Both the position numbers and the translations under genes were made by a program. Under the pieces are notes generated by a model. The model saw only the letters and a program-made list of their open reading frames with translations, was not told the DNA's origin and did not search any database. From Salaquimonas sp. (lineage in GTDB: Bacteria > Pseudomonadota > Alphaproteobacteria > Rhizobiales > Rhizobiaceae), in NCBI GenBank assembly GCA_022340185.1, contig JAJDOK010000099.1, positions 1 through 34,506 of the forward strand: DNA of 34,506 bases, in the 5' to 3' direction. Positions 16,390 to 24,946 of this stretch are shown one piece after another (positions within the stretch are counted from its first letter, which is position 1; every line of letters begins with the position of its first letter).

Positions 16390-18213
16390 TCATGCCTTGC
16401 CGGTTTCCTCGATGCGCTCGATCTCCTCGATCAGCCCCTCGATCACCGCCAGCCCCTTGCTCCAGAAGGCGGGATCGGATGCATCCAGTCCGAAAGGCGC
16501 CAGAAGCTCGCGATGGTGCTTCGTTCCGCCCGCCTTGAGCATCTCGAAATAGCGCTCCTGAAAGCCGCTCTCGGCGCTCTGGTAGACCGCATATAGGGAA
16601 TTAACAAGGCAATCGCCGAACGCATAGGCATAGACATAGAAGGGCGAGTGGATGAAATGAGGGATGTACATCCAGTAGGCGCGGTAGCTGTCGTCGAAGG
16701 TGAAGGCGTCGCCCAGGCTTTCGCCCTGCACCTCCAGCCAGTACGCGCCGAGCTGGTCCTTGGTCAGTTCGCCATTGCGTCGCTCGCCATGCACCCTGCG
16801 CTCGAACAGAAAAAAGGCAATCTGGCGGATCACCGTATTGATCATGTCCTCGACCTTCTGGATCAGAAGCGCCCGGCGCTGCTGCGTGTCACCGCTCTGG
16901 TCCAGCATCCGGCGGAAGGTCAGCATTTCGCCGAAGACGCTTGCCGTTTCCGCCAGCGTCAGTGGCGTCTGCGCCATCAGCGCGCCCTGATCGGCCGCCA
17001 GCACCTGATGGACGCCGTGACCCAGTTCGTGCGCCAGCGTCATCACGTCACGCGGCCGGCCGAGATAGTTGAGCATCACGTAGGGGTGTACGCTCGGTAC
17101 GGTCGGATGTGAAAACGCGCCCGGCGCCTTGCCCGGCCTGACCGGCGCGTCGATCCAGTTCCTGTCGAAAAACCGCCCGGCAATCTGCGACATTTCCGGC
17201 GAAAAGCTGTCATAGGCGTCGAGCACCGTCGAACGGGCCTCCTCCCACGAAAACAGCTTTTCCGGCATGTGCGGCAGGGGCGCATTGCGGTCCCAGTATT
17301 CCATCTTGTCGAGACCGAGCCAGCCGGCCTTCATGCGGTAATAGCGGTGCGAGATGCGCGGGAATGCCGCGTGCACGGCATCAACCAGCGCCTCGACCAC
17401 TTCAGGCTCGACCCGGTTGGCTAGATGCCTCGAATCGGCAGGATCGTTAAAGCCGCGCCAGTCGTCGGAAATCTGCTTGTCCTTGGCGAGCGTATTGGTG
17501 ATCAGCGTGAACACGCGGCCATTGGCGTCGAGCACGCGGCCGATTTCGCGGCCTGCTGCCTCGCGCCTTTCCCGCTCGCGATCCTGCATGAGGTCGAGCG
17601 CCTGTTCGATCGACATCTGCTTGCCGTCAACAGTGAAGCTGAGGCCGGTAAGCGTCTCGTCGAACAGCCTGTTCCACGCGGCCCTGCCGGTCACCGACTT
17701 CTCATGGAAAAGCTGCTCCAGCCTGTCGTCGAGCTGGTAGGGTTTTTCCATGCGCAGATCGGCGAGCCATGGCCTGTAGTGGCCGAGGGCGGCGAAAGCC
17801 GCCATCGCCTTGTCGAGCACCTTGTCGTCGAGCCGGTTCAGTTCCAGCGCGAAGAACAGCAGATGCGAACTTGCCGCCGTGATCTTTTCCTGTGCGTCGC
17901 CGTAGAATTTGGCGCGCACTGAATCGGACGTGTCGCCGGCATGCAGCAGGCCTGCATAGGACATGATCCGCCCCATGCGCTCCTCTATTGCCTCATAATC
18001 GGCAATCGCCGCACCGAGCCCGTCGGGATCGTCCTTCGCCAGCGCTTCGAGTCCGCCCTTGTAGCGCACTTCAAAGGCTTGCGAAGCTTCCGCACACCAG
18101 GCCAGATCCTCGCGAAAAGCAGCCGATTCCATGCCCGGATAAAGGTCGTCCAGATTCCATTCCGGCAAATCATTGCCGGCAGCACCAGTCGATTTCGCGT
18201 CAGCCTTGTTCAT
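16390..18213 (-). CDS. pepF: Oligoendopeptidase F, M3 family zinc peptidase
   Basis: A 607-residue cytoplasmic metallopeptidase that degrades short peptides. The zinc motif HELGHGVHQ lies at about residues 393-401, inside the family context VMTLAHELGH. The C-terminal YVYAYAFGD stretch and the overall length match PepF. ATG 18213 (MNKADAKSTG) has AAGGGAG 6 nt upstream, so I prefer it to the in-frame ATG 27 codons earlier. It is divergent from the sigma-54 regulator across about 270 bp, and omp10 follows 23 bp downstream. Confidence 0.95.
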   Translation of the reverse strand: MNKADAKSTGAAGNDLPEWNLDDLYPGMESAAFREDLAWCAEASQAFEVRYKGGLEALAKDDPDGLGAAIADYEAIEERMGRIMSYAGLLHAGDTSDSVRAKFYGDAQEKITAASSHLLFFALELNRLDDKVLDKAMAAFAALGHYRPWLADLRMEKPYQLDDRLEQLFHEKSVTGRAAWNRLFDETLTGLSFTVDGKQMSIEQALDLMQDRERERREAAGREIGRVLDANGRVFTLITNTLAKDKQISDDWRGFNDPADSRHLANRVEPEVVEALVDAVHAAFPRISHRYYRMKAGWLGLDKMEYWDRNAPLPHMPEKLFSWEEARSTVLDAYDSFSPEMSQIAGRFFDRNWIDAPVRPGKAPGAFSHPTVPSVHPYVMLNYLGRPRDVMTLAHELGHGVHQVLAADQGALMAQTPLTLAETASVFGEMLTFRRMLDQSGDTQQRRALLIQKVEDMINTVIRQIAFFLFERRVHGERRNGELTKDQLGAYWLEVQGESLGDAFTFDDSYRAYWMYIPHFIHSPFYVYAYAFGDCLVNSLYAVYQSAESGFQERYFEMLKAGGTKHHRELLAPFGLDASDPAFWSKGLAVIEGLIEEIERIEETGKA

Positions 18214-18485
18214 GAAACTCCCTTGGGGCCACTGCCCGATTGCGGCGCATGCGAGGTGTCGCATTCTGCCCGGCAAAACAAGCATTTCCGGCAATTCGAT
18301 TCGATTTTAACGAATTCATCCAGAACTGGTTCAGCCTGACGTTTAAAGCGATGTTTAGGCGAATGGCCTAGAACAGTCCAGAAACGGGACACAATCATGG
18401 TCATCCGTCAAAAAGAAACCGAAAAGTGGTCTTCAAGCGCACTTGAGGCCTGTGGACCGAATGAACAGGGGCGCGGAAAACAGGC

Positions 18486-20030
18486 ATGCCAGACACGATC
18501 CTGATTGTTGACGACGACCCGGTACAGCGGCGATTGCTGCAAGGTCAGGTGACCCGGATGGGTTATGATGCTCTCGTCGCTTCGACCGGGCGTGAGGCGC
18601 TCGACCTCGTCGTGCCCGGGGGATCGCAGAAACAGCGCGCCCCAAAGGTCTCGGCCATTTTCCTCGATCTTGTCATGCCCGAACTCGACGGCATCGCGGT
18701 GCTGGCAGCGCTGCGCGAACGTGGCCTTTCGATCCCCGTCATCGTTCAAACCGCGCAAGGCGGAATTGAAACGGTGGTGGGCGCCATGCGTGCCGGTGCT
18801 TTCGATTTCGTCGTCAAGCCGGTCTCCCCAGAACGGCTGAAGGTCTCCCTGTCCAATGCGCTCAAGGTTGGTGCGCTCGAAGGCGAACTGAAACGTATCC
18901 GCAAATCGGCCGAGGGCAGCCTGACCTTTTCCGATATCATTGCCGCAAGTCCGGCGATGCGCCGCGTGCTGAAAATGGGCGAGAAGGCTGCCGCCTCGCA
19001 GATTCCGGTCCTGATCGAGGGCGAATCCGGCGTCGGCAAGGAATTGATCGCCCGCGCCATCCAGGGCTCGTCGTCGCGCCGCGCCAGGCCATTCATTACC
19101 GTCAATTGCGGTGCGCTGCCCGAAAACCTTGTCGAGAGCATCCTGTTCGGGCACGAAAAAGGCGCTTTCACCGGCGCCGCCGACAAGCATATCGGCAAGT
19201 TCGTCGAAGCCGATGGCGGCACGCTTTTCCTCGACGAGATCGGCGAACTGCCGACCGATATCCAGGTGAAACTGTTGCGCGCCATCCAGGAGGGCGAGAT
19301 CGACCCCATCGGCGCGCGCCGTCCCGTCCGGGTCGATATCCGCCTGATTTCGGCGACCAATCGCGATCTCGGTGCCGAGGTCGAGGCCGGCCACTTCCGC
19401 GAGGACCTCTATTATCGGCTCAACGTGCTGCCGATCACCGTGCCGCCGCTGCGCGAGCGACGCGAGGATATTCCGCTGTTGCTGCGCCATTTCATGGCCC
19501 GCTTCGCGGCCGAGGAGAATCGTCCGCAACTGCGTGCGATCACTAAGCAGGCTGAAGCTGCCTTGTGCGCCTTCGACTGGCCGGGCAATATTCGCCAGCT
19601 CGAAAATGCCGTCTTCCGCGCCGTCGTGCTGGCGGAAGGCGATACGCTGACGCTGGAGGAATTCCCCCAGATCGCCGCCCAGATCGACGGCTTCGAGATA
19701 GCGCAGTCCTTGCCCTTACAGCCTTCGTCGCCGGAAATCGCCGCCCCGCCCCTGCAGCCTGTCGAAAGCTACAACGAAGACGAAAGCGCAGCAGTCGAAC
19801 CCGGCCACGCCACCGCCGTCGGCCTGCTCGAACTCGTCTCGGAAGAAGGCCAGGTGCGTCCGGTCAACGAAATCGAGGCCGAGGCCATCCGTTTTGCCAT
19901 CGGTTTTTATCACGGTCGCATGAGTGAGGTCGCCCGCCGTCTCGGCATCGGCCGTTCCACACTGTACCGCAAGCTGCGCGAATACGATCTCGATCCCGCC
20001 ATGATCGACAATATCGGCGAGCGCGACTGA
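18486..20030 (+). CDS. NtrC-family sigma-54-dependent response regulator
   Basis: A 514-residue three-domain regulator. The receiver domain (1-120) has the acidic pocket DDD (9-11), phospho-acceptor Asp61 ([11 protein letters not shown]) and Lys111. The AAA+ domain (about 145-375) has Walker A GESGVGKE (179-186), an intact GAFTGA sigma-54 contact loop (226-231) and Walker [11 protein letters not shown]-terminal Fis-type helix-turn-helix has [20 protein letters not shown]. An acidic, Pro-rich linker separates AAA+ and HTH. No sensor kinase is nearby, so the signal and targets are unknown. DUF882 follows on the same strand after 257 bp. Confidence 0.93.
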   Translation: MPDTILIVDDDPVQRRLLQGQVTRMGYDALVASTGREALDLVVPGGSQKQRAPKVSAIFLDLVMPELDGIAVLAALRERGLSIPVIVQTAQGGIETVVGAMRAGAFDFVVKPVSPERLKVSLSNALKVGALEGELKRIRKSAEGSLTFSDIIAASPAMRRVLKMGEKAAASQIPVLIEGESGVGKELIARAIQGSSSRRARPFITVNCGALPENLVESILFGHEKGAFTGAADKHIGKFVEADGGTLFLDEIGELPTDIQVKLLRAIQEGEIDPIGARRPVRVDIRLISATNRDLGAEVEAGHFREDLYYRLNVLPITVPPLRERREDIPLLLRHFMARFAAEENRPQLRAITKQAEAALCAFDWPGNIRQLENAVFRAVVLAEGDTLTLEEFPQIAAQIDGFEIAQSLPLQPSSPEIAAPPLQPVESYNEDESAAVEPGHATAVGLLELVSEEGQVRPVNEIEAEAIRFAIGFYHGRMSEVARRLGIGRSTLYRKLREYDLDPAMIDNIGERD

Positions 20031-20043
20031 CTTTGTCGCCAAT

Positions 20044-20074
20044 CCGGTTCAGCTTGCTGACCCGGCTTTGTTCT
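20044..20074 (+). terminator. Rho-independent-type terminator after the response regulator
   Basis: CCGGTTCAGC (20044-20053) faces GCTGACCCGG (20056-20065), a 10-bp stem with one mismatch, followed by CTTTGTTCT. It begins 13 nt past the regulator stop. Confidence 0.5.
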
Positions 20075-20245
20075 ACTCCAGATTTCTCCGCTTTTTTTAA
20101 GCATGATCTACCATGCCGCTCGCCACCGCGCGCCACCTTTGTTAAGGCTTGCCGGTCGTTGATCCCCCTGCCACGCAATCACCTCATTTGTATGGCTGCA
20201 TCTGCGGCGAAACTGTTGGTTCGTAAAGAACTTTCATACTTGTAG

Positions 20246-20264
20246 CCCTGACGTGACGTCAGGG
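20246..20264. promoter_or_regulatory. Perfect palindrome just upstream of the DUF882 gene
   Basis: CCCTGACG (20246-20253) and CGTCAGGG (20257-20264) are perfect inverted repeats around TGA, followed by TTTGTTAACC, and end 23 bp before the start codon. It could be an operator or a terminator-like leader hairpin; the sequence alone does not decide. Confidence 0.45.
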
Positions 20265-20287
20265 TTTGTTAACCATAATGGCCTTCA

Positions 20288-22144
20288 ATGGGCCGGGGCG
20301 AATTGTCGGGCGAAGTCGGTTTGCGGGATTCTCTGAAGTGGCTCTGCGACGATAGGCTTGGGCGTGCCTGGCCAGTGATGGTTCTGGCCTTGCTGGCTGC
20401 CCTGTTGGCGGTGCCCGCGCAAGCCGGCGCCGAAACGCGCTCGCTCAAGCTCTATTATCTTCATACCGGCGAGAAGGCGATCATCACCTACAAGAAGGAT
20501 GGCAAATACATTCCCGGCGGCATGGCCAAGATCAACCGTTTCCTTCGTGATTGGCGGCGCAACGAGCCGACCAAGATGGATCCGCATCTGATGGATCTCA
20601 TCTGGGAAGTCTACAAGCAGTCCGGTTCCAAGGATTATATCCACGTCGTTTCCGGTTACCGCGCTCCTGCCACCAACGCCATGCTGCGCAAGCGCGGGCA
20701 CGGTGTCGCCAAATACAGCCAGCACATGCTCGGCAAGGCGATGGATTTCTTCCTGCCCGATGTGAAGCTGTCCAAGCTGCGCGAAATCGGCCTCAAGGCC
20801 GGTGTCGGAGGTGTCGGCTTTTATCCGACCTCCGGTTCGCCTTTCGTTCATCTCGATACCGGCAATGTGCGCCACTGGCCGCGCATGACACGCCAGCAGC
20901 TTGTGAAGGTGTTTCCGCATGGCGGCACCCTGCACATCCCCTCCGATGGCAAACCCCTGCCGGGTTACGAGGCCGCGCTTGCCGCCTACAAGGCGCGCAA
21001 GGACACGGGTGAAACCGCGTTGGCCAGTGCCGAAACGGAAAAGAAGAAAGGCGGCTTCTTCGGCCGTCTTTTCGCCAGCGCCAAACAGGAACAGGAGGAG
21101 GACGAGGAAGCCAATTCCGCGCCTGCGCCACGCACGGTGCGGGCAAGCGTGACCAAGGGCGATGGCAGCGAATTGCGCCCCGCCGTTCTGACCGACGCGC
21201 CCCAGGGGCAACCCTCGCGCGAACAGCTCGAATCGGGAACACCGGTCCAGATTGCCGAGGATTCGCAAGCAAACCCTGTCGAACAGCAATTGTCTGAACT
21301 TGCCTATGTTCCCGTGCCCGAACCGCGGCCGCAACATTCACCCCCTGGCAGGATACCCACCGCCCTGATCGCCGAGAAACTGCGCTCGACGCCGGCAATG
21401 CCGTCCGGCGGTTCCGTCATCGCCGCACTGACAGCCGACGACATCGAACACATGCGCCGCTCCGCCCAGTCCGCTCCGCGGCCTGTCGCCGAAATTGGCT
21501 CTTCGCAGTCTGAAAACTTCCCGCAGCCTGTCGACCAGACCGCTGCGCGTGAGGCGATCCTTGCAGCGCTCAATGCCAAACGCCCGGCGGATGGCGAAAC
21601 ACCCATACCCGTAACCTCTCCGATGACGGTTGCCAGCATCACGCCCGAACCCGACCCGCGCCGCGCCGCCGCGCCGCGCACGCTCGAACTGGCGCTTGCC
21701 GCGACTGAAACCCGGCCAAGTTCGGCGGACGAGGCTATCCGCTCTCTGATCGAGGCCGACAACCGCCTGCGACAGGGTGCCACCAGCTTCGGATCAGGGA
21801 TTGACGTCGGCAATATCCGCTCGACAAGCGCTGACGATACTGTCCCGCGCAGCACCGATAGCAAGCCGCAACCGGCGCGCCCGAGCGGCCACCAGGCGCC
21901 TTCCCGGATGGTACATCGAAACAGCGCAGACTGGGTATCGACCGGCTCGACCGTTCTTGCCGGCTTCCAGCCGATCGAGCGCGTCGCCTATATCCGCGCC
22001 CCGGCCTACGGCATGGGCATGATGCGCACCTCGCCGCGTGAAGTCCTGTCGGCAGGCTTCGTGCAAACCGCCTTCGTCCAGCCGACCCGCCATTTCAACG
22101 CCGGTGCAACGGCAATACCGATTTTCACCCGTTACGAAGACTGA
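20288..22144 (+). CDS. Exported DUF882 / peptidase M15-type protein
   Basis: A 618-residue protein. A hydrophobic export segment lies at about 30-46 (VMVLALLAALLAVPAQAGA). A DUF882 domain of the YcbK/M15 type (about 50-210) follows, with SGYRAP (122-127), SQHMLGKAMD (His146, Asp153) and PFVHLDTG (His188), matching the zinc ligands of D-Ala-D-Ala-type peptidases. The last 400 residues are low-complexity, rich in Pro, Ala, Ser, Arg and Glu, without a recognised domain. It probably acts on peptidoglycan in the periplasm; activity is inferred. The gene ends 6 bp before the convergent gapR stop. Confidence 0.88.
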   Translation: MGRGELSGEVGLRDSLKWLCDDRLGRAWPVMVLALLAALLAVPAQAGAETRSLKLYYLHTGEKAIITYKKDGKYIPGGMAKINRFLRDWRRNEPTKMDPHLMDLIWEVYKQSGSKDYIHVVSGYRAPATNAMLRKRGHGVAKYSQHMLGKAMDFFLPDVKLSKLREIGLKAGVGGVGFYPTSGSPFVHLDTGNVRHWPRMTRQQLVKVFPHGGTLHIPSDGKPLPGYEAALAAYKARKDTGETALASAETEKKKGGFFGRLFASAKQEQEEDEEANSAPAPRTVRASVTKGDGSELRPAVLTDAPQGQPSREQLESGTPVQIAEDSQANPVEQQLSELAYVPVPEPRPQHSPPGRIPTALIAEKLRSTPAMPSGGSVIAALTADDIEHMRRSAQSAPRPVAEIGSSQSENFPQPVDQTAAREAILAALNAKRPADGETPIPVTSPMTVASITPEPDPRRAAAPRTLELALAATETRPSSADEAIRSLIEADNRLRQGATSFGSGIDVGNIRSTSADDTVPRSTDSKPQPARPSGHQAPSRMVHRNSADWVSTGSTVLAGFQPIERVAYIRAPAYGMGMMRTSPREVLSAGFVQTAFVQPTRHFNAGATAIPIFTRYED

Positions 22145-22150
22145 CCCTGC

Positions 22151-22414
22151 TCAGCCTTCGGGCTCGCCGGGCAGCATGCCCAGCGCATGCAGATAGAGGT
22201 CGCGAATGGCGTCCTGCTCCTGGCGTTCGGTCAGATCCTGCTTGCGCATCCGCACAACCTGGCGCAGCACCTTGGTGTCGAAACCATTGGCCTTGGCCTC
22301 GCCATAGACTTCCTTGATGTCATCGGAGATCGCCCTCTTCTCCTCTTCGAGGCGCTCGATGCGCTCGACGATGGAGCGCAATTGTTCGCGGGCGACCATT
22401 GTGTCGGACATCAT
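22151..22414 (-). CDS. gapR: GapR / DUF2312 nucleoid-associated protein
   Basis: A protein of 86-87 residues with the DUF2312 pattern: [16 protein letters not shown], then [20 protein letters not shown] and RMRKQDL. In Caulobacter, GapR binds overtwisted DNA and helps relieve supercoiling ahead of replication forks. Two ATGs are adjacent; GGAG lies 6 nt before the second (22411), which may be the real start. An inverted repeat with TGTTCGC and GCGAACA arms lies about 95 bp upstream (22496-22522). Confidence 0.92.
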   Translation of the reverse strand: MMSDTMVAREQLRSIVERIERLEEEKRAISDDIKEVYGEAKANGFDTKVLRQVVRMRKQDLTERQEQDAIRDLYLHALGMLPGEPEG

Positions 22415-22495
22415 CTTCTCCGTTGCTGGAGCAAATCCGGGAAAGGTGATTAACGGTTTTCCGTTTGGATTTGCGAAAAAACGAGGGCGAAGTCA

Positions 22496-22522
22496 TGTTC
22501 GCTATTCTGTGAATGGCGAACA
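22496..22522. promoter_or_regulatory. Inverted repeat upstream of gapR
   Basis: Seven-bp arms TGTTCGC (22496-22502) and GCGAACA (22516-22522) are perfect, with a 13-bp spacer. Nearer the gene, AACGG and CCGTT flank TTTT (22452-22465). Both lie in the 275-bp gap between gapR and the VPLPA-CTERM gene, which otherwise shows no credible gene. An operator is plausible but not demonstrated. Confidence 0.4.
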
Positions 22523-22689
22523 CTATTCAGGACGACACATCGCGTTTTGCGCCCGCCAAGGCAATGCCGGCAGTGCGTCAAACCCGTCGTTTTTCCACCG
22601 GAAAGTGCGTGAGCATGCACACGAATGCACCTGCCACACCCGGCGCAATCGTGCCCACAGACTTATTCGGACCTGAAGTCTCGCCGACC

Positions 22690-23412
22690 TCAGGCGATTT
22701 CCCGGCGGCGTCTCAATCGGGCGAGCAAGCCCAACATGCCGAGACTGGCACCGAACAGCGGCAGGGCTGCCGGGAGTGGTACCACTGAAGTTATTAGAAA
22801 ATTGGGGCCCGCCTGAGACGCCCAGTAGCCGGAGTGATCAGTCGGAAAAATATGTGATGCGCTTGCAAGGCTCTCAAGCCCTAAGGGTGTAATGAGTGAA
22901 TTATAGGTAGCCGTCCCCGGGTATGCTCTTGGGTCGGCATTGTATGTCGGAAAGTAGGTCGAAATTACGTAACTGTCGCCAGCAGTTATGGCTACTGAGT
23001 TCACCAATGTTTCATAACGGAAACCTCCGCTGTAATTGGAAGGACTCAACGTCCCCGGCCCAAGGGGTGAAGAAGTCCCGGATTGAATGGTAGCACTGGC
23101 CAATGCGGTTCCCGATGAATTCCAGAGCGTGACCGTATGAGAGCCCAGGAATCCGTCGGCTCCACCAGATCCAAAGCTGTTGCTGATGTCTGCAAGACCC
23201 AGCGCCGTAATCAAGAAATCCTGCTCAGCCCTGAAACCCCATCCCTGAACATACCCTGGCGAGGAAGTACCTAGCCCTACGGAGCCCCCCACCAGGGATT
23301 CAATCCCGGCAGTCGATGCTGCGGTTGGTCTTGCCGGCTGCAGCCCGGAAATTGCCGCTGCAATCGCAAAAACAATGAGGAACTTGTACGCAATCTGTTT
23401 CACAGTTTTCAA
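22690..23412 (-). CDS. VPLPA-CTERM sorting-signal secreted protein
   Basis: A protein of up to 240 residues. The signal peptide (about 8-32, FLIVFAIAAAISGLQ) is followed by a Ser/Gly/Thr/Tyr-rich beta-type mature region with no domain I recognise. The C-terminal sorting signal is textbook: a VPLPAALPLF motif, a hydrophobic helix and the basic tail ARLRRRR. Such tails are processed by an exosortase (XrtD type for VPLPA in alphaproteobacteria); none lies here. The start is TTG 23412 or GTG 23403; AAGAGG lies upstream at awkward spacing for both. Codon use is visibly AT-richer than in the neighbours, suggesting transfer. The function may be surface or matrix attachment. Confidence 0.85.
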   Translation of the reverse strand: MKTVKQIAYKFLIVFAIAAAISGLQPARPTAASTAGIESLVGGSVGLGTSSPGYVQGWGFRAEQDFLITALGLADISNSFGSGGADGFLGSHTVTLWNSSGTALASATIQSGTSSPLGPGTLSPSNYSGGFRYETLVNSVAITAGDSYVISTYFPTYNADPRAYPGTATYNSLITPLGLESLASASHIFPTDHSGYWASQAGPNFLITSVVPLPAALPLFGASLGMLGLLARLRRRREIA

Positions 23413-23480
23413 AGCCTCTTTTTTATCAAAGCATTAAACCGATACGCCAGATCGCTGGCACCGAATTTGAGAGTGAATCA

Positions 23481-23500
23481 CACAACACATGCGTGTGGTG
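23481..23500. promoter_or_regulatory. Imperfect palindrome in the VPLPA-CTERM promoter region
   Basis: CACAACAC (23481-23488) and GTGTGGTG (23493-23500) pair at 7 of 8 positions around ATGC. The centre is about 80 bp upstream of the VPLPA-CTERM start. It differs from the GGTAC-type sites and may bind another factor. Confidence 0.35.
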
Positions 23501-23575
23501 TTCGCCAAACTCCAGCCCTGGCCGTCACAAGGACTGAAGGTAAATGGAGCGTTAAGATTGGCAATGCCGATCCAC

Positions 23576-23589
23576 GGTACGAATGTACC
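23576..23589. promoter_or_regulatory. Operator-like palindrome 1 (GGTAC-N4-GTACC)
   Basis: GGTACGAATGTACC has perfect 5-bp arms around GAAT. A near-identical site lies 102 bp away, centre to centre, at 23677-23692. Both sit between two divergent genes, one of which encodes a LuxR-type DNA-binding protein. Confidence 0.6.
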
Positions 23590-23676
23590 CGTTAAACCGG
23601 AGAAATGGCAGAAATCACAATGGATTCGCGCGATGATTAACGCTCGGACAGGCAGCACTGATCGCAAGTATTTGCC

Positions 23677-23692
23677 GGGTACAAATGTACCC
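23677..23692. promoter_or_regulatory. Operator-like palindrome 2 (GGGTAC-N4-GTACCC)
   Basis: GGGTACAAATGTACCC has perfect 6-bp arms around AAAT and matches palindrome 1 over its core. It lies about 50 bp upstream of the predicted -35 of the LuxR-type gene, a reasonable place for an activator or autoregulator. Confidence 0.62.
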
Positions 23693-23742
23693 TGCGCTCT
23701 TGCAGCGATTGGCCTGGTAATCGCCTATATTTGCTGTCGAAT

Positions 23743-23771
23743 TTGTCGCGAGAAGCCGATGGGGCTACAAT
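23743..23771 (+). promoter_or_regulatory. Sigma-70-like promoter of the LuxR-type gene
   Basis: TTGTCG (23743-23748) and TACAAT (23766-23771) are separated by 17 bp, close to the -35/-10 consensus. Transcription would start near 23778, about 55 bp before ATG 23834. Confidence 0.5.
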
Positions 23772-23833
23772 CTGGCCATTCAGGGTGATGGCGAGGCAGC
23801 GTGTAGGCTGCGCGATGGGCGGGAGAACGACAC

Positions 23834-24925
23834 ATGAAATCCCTGGAAACGGTGTACCAAGACCTGATTTCAGCATCCGCCGGCGAAATCTCCTTCGAGA
23901 CACTGATCGATTCGACCGCGAATTATTTCGGCGCCGGCGGCGGCATCGTGTTCGAATTGAATCGCGAAACCGGCCGCATTATCGACTTCGCGACCCCCAA
24001 CCTGCTTATCGGCGGTGACGACGGCTACGACGAGCACATTAACGCCATCAATCCGCGCATGCGCTTTTCGATGCGCCATGTGCCCGGTCATGTAGCCTAT
24101 GAAGGTCGCTTCATCTCCGAACGCGCCATCGACCGTCATGAATTCTATGACTGGCTCAGGGGAGTCTCGGACTATCGCCACTTTCTCGGGTCCCGTATCT
24201 ACGATGACGGCGACGTGTCGCTGTTCTACTCCGTCGAATTTTCCAGGAAACACGGACACCCGGAAACCGAGAAAATAGACACGTTCAGGCGTCTTGCTCC
24301 GGCAATCGGAAATGCCTGGCGGTTGCGCAAGCGCATGGCGCCGGACGAAGCGGACCTCGGTCTGCAGGCCTGGCTTCCCGATCACCTGCCATGGTCGATT
24401 TTCGCATTGTCGGTTTCCGGCGAGGTGACAGGCATAAATGCCTCCGCCCGCAACATGGCCGAGATCGGCGATGTCATCGAAATCAACGATCGTCTTCTTG
24501 GCACTGTGGACCGCCGTTCGAGGCAGGCCTTCGCCAATGCATTGCGCCAGGGCCTGGCCGGCCAGGCAGCGGAAACCTTGATCGAGACCAAAGCTGGCGG
24601 ACCTCCATTGATCGCCCAGATCCTGCCGGTCGACCCGCTGGGGTTCGTCGGCGCCCATCAGGTTGCCGCGCTGGTCTATGTGAGGCAACCGCTGGTTGAT
24701 ACATGCAATATCGGCGAGGTGCTCGGTCGGCTTTACGGTTTCACGCTCGCCGAACAGAGACTTGCCGACGTGCTGGTGTCGGGCGCGGATCAAACGATGG
24801 CCGCCGCCGAACTCGGCCTGTCACGCAACACCGTGCGTAACCGCATGCAGTCCATGTATGCGAAATCCGGAACACGCCGGCATAGCGAATTTCTGATCAA
24901 GGTGCTCGGCATCCTCCAGCCCTGA
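23834..24925 (+). CDS. LuxR-type helix-turn-helix transcriptional regulator
   Basis: A 363-residue protein. The C-terminal 65 residues form a LuxR/FixJ-type HTH: YGFTLAEQRLADVLVSG, then AAAELGLSRNTVRNRMQSMY with recognition helix SRNTVRNRM. The long N-terminal part looks like GAF/PAS-type sensing domains (about 1-150 and 180-285) but has no ligand motif I can name. GGGAG lies 8 nt before ATG 23834. It is divergent from the VPLPA-CTERM gene across a palindrome-bearing region, so it may control itself and that gene. It converges on DUF1244 with a 21-bp gap. Confidence 0.85.
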   Translation: MKSLETVYQDLISASAGEISFETLIDSTANYFGAGGGIVFELNRETGRIIDFATPNLLIGGDDGYDEHINAINPRMRFSMRHVPGHVAYEGRFISERAIDRHEFYDWLRGVSDYRHFLGSRIYDDGDVSLFYSVEFSRKHGHPETEKIDTFRRLAPAIGNAWRLRKRMAPDEADLGLQAWLPDHLPWSIFALSVSGEVTGINASARNMAEIGDVIEINDRLLGTVDRRSRQAFANALRQGLAGQAAETLIETKAGGPPLIAQILPVDPLGFVGAHQVAALVYVRQPLVDTCNIGEVLGRLYGFTLAEQRLADVLVSGADQTMAAAELGLSRNTVRNRMQSMYAKSGTRRHSEFLIKVLGILQP

Positions 24926-24946
24926 TAGCGGAGCCGCAGAAACCCG

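Larger units (their letters stand above)
23413..23833. other. 421-bp shared regulatory region between the VPLPA-CTERM and LuxR-type genes
   Basis: Non-coding and AT-richer than its surroundings. It holds three palindromes (23481-23500, 23576-23589 and 23677-23692) and a sigma-70-like promoter facing the LuxR-type gene (23743-23771), listed separately. Short open frames in it do not look coding. Confidence 0.5.

Noticed and set aside
16659-16675. GATGTACATC-like palindrome similar to the GTAC sites
   Set aside because: It lies inside pepF coding sequence and does not match the GGGTAC-N4-GTACCC pattern.
22513-22788. Small plus-strand open frame between gapR and the VPLPA gene
   Set aside because: No ribosome site or family resemblance, and it overlaps the VPLPA C-terminus antisense.
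23489-23788. Small plus-strand open frame in the VPLPA/LuxR intergenic region
   Set aside because: It covers two palindromes and the predicted promoter, and lacks a ribosome site and coding character.
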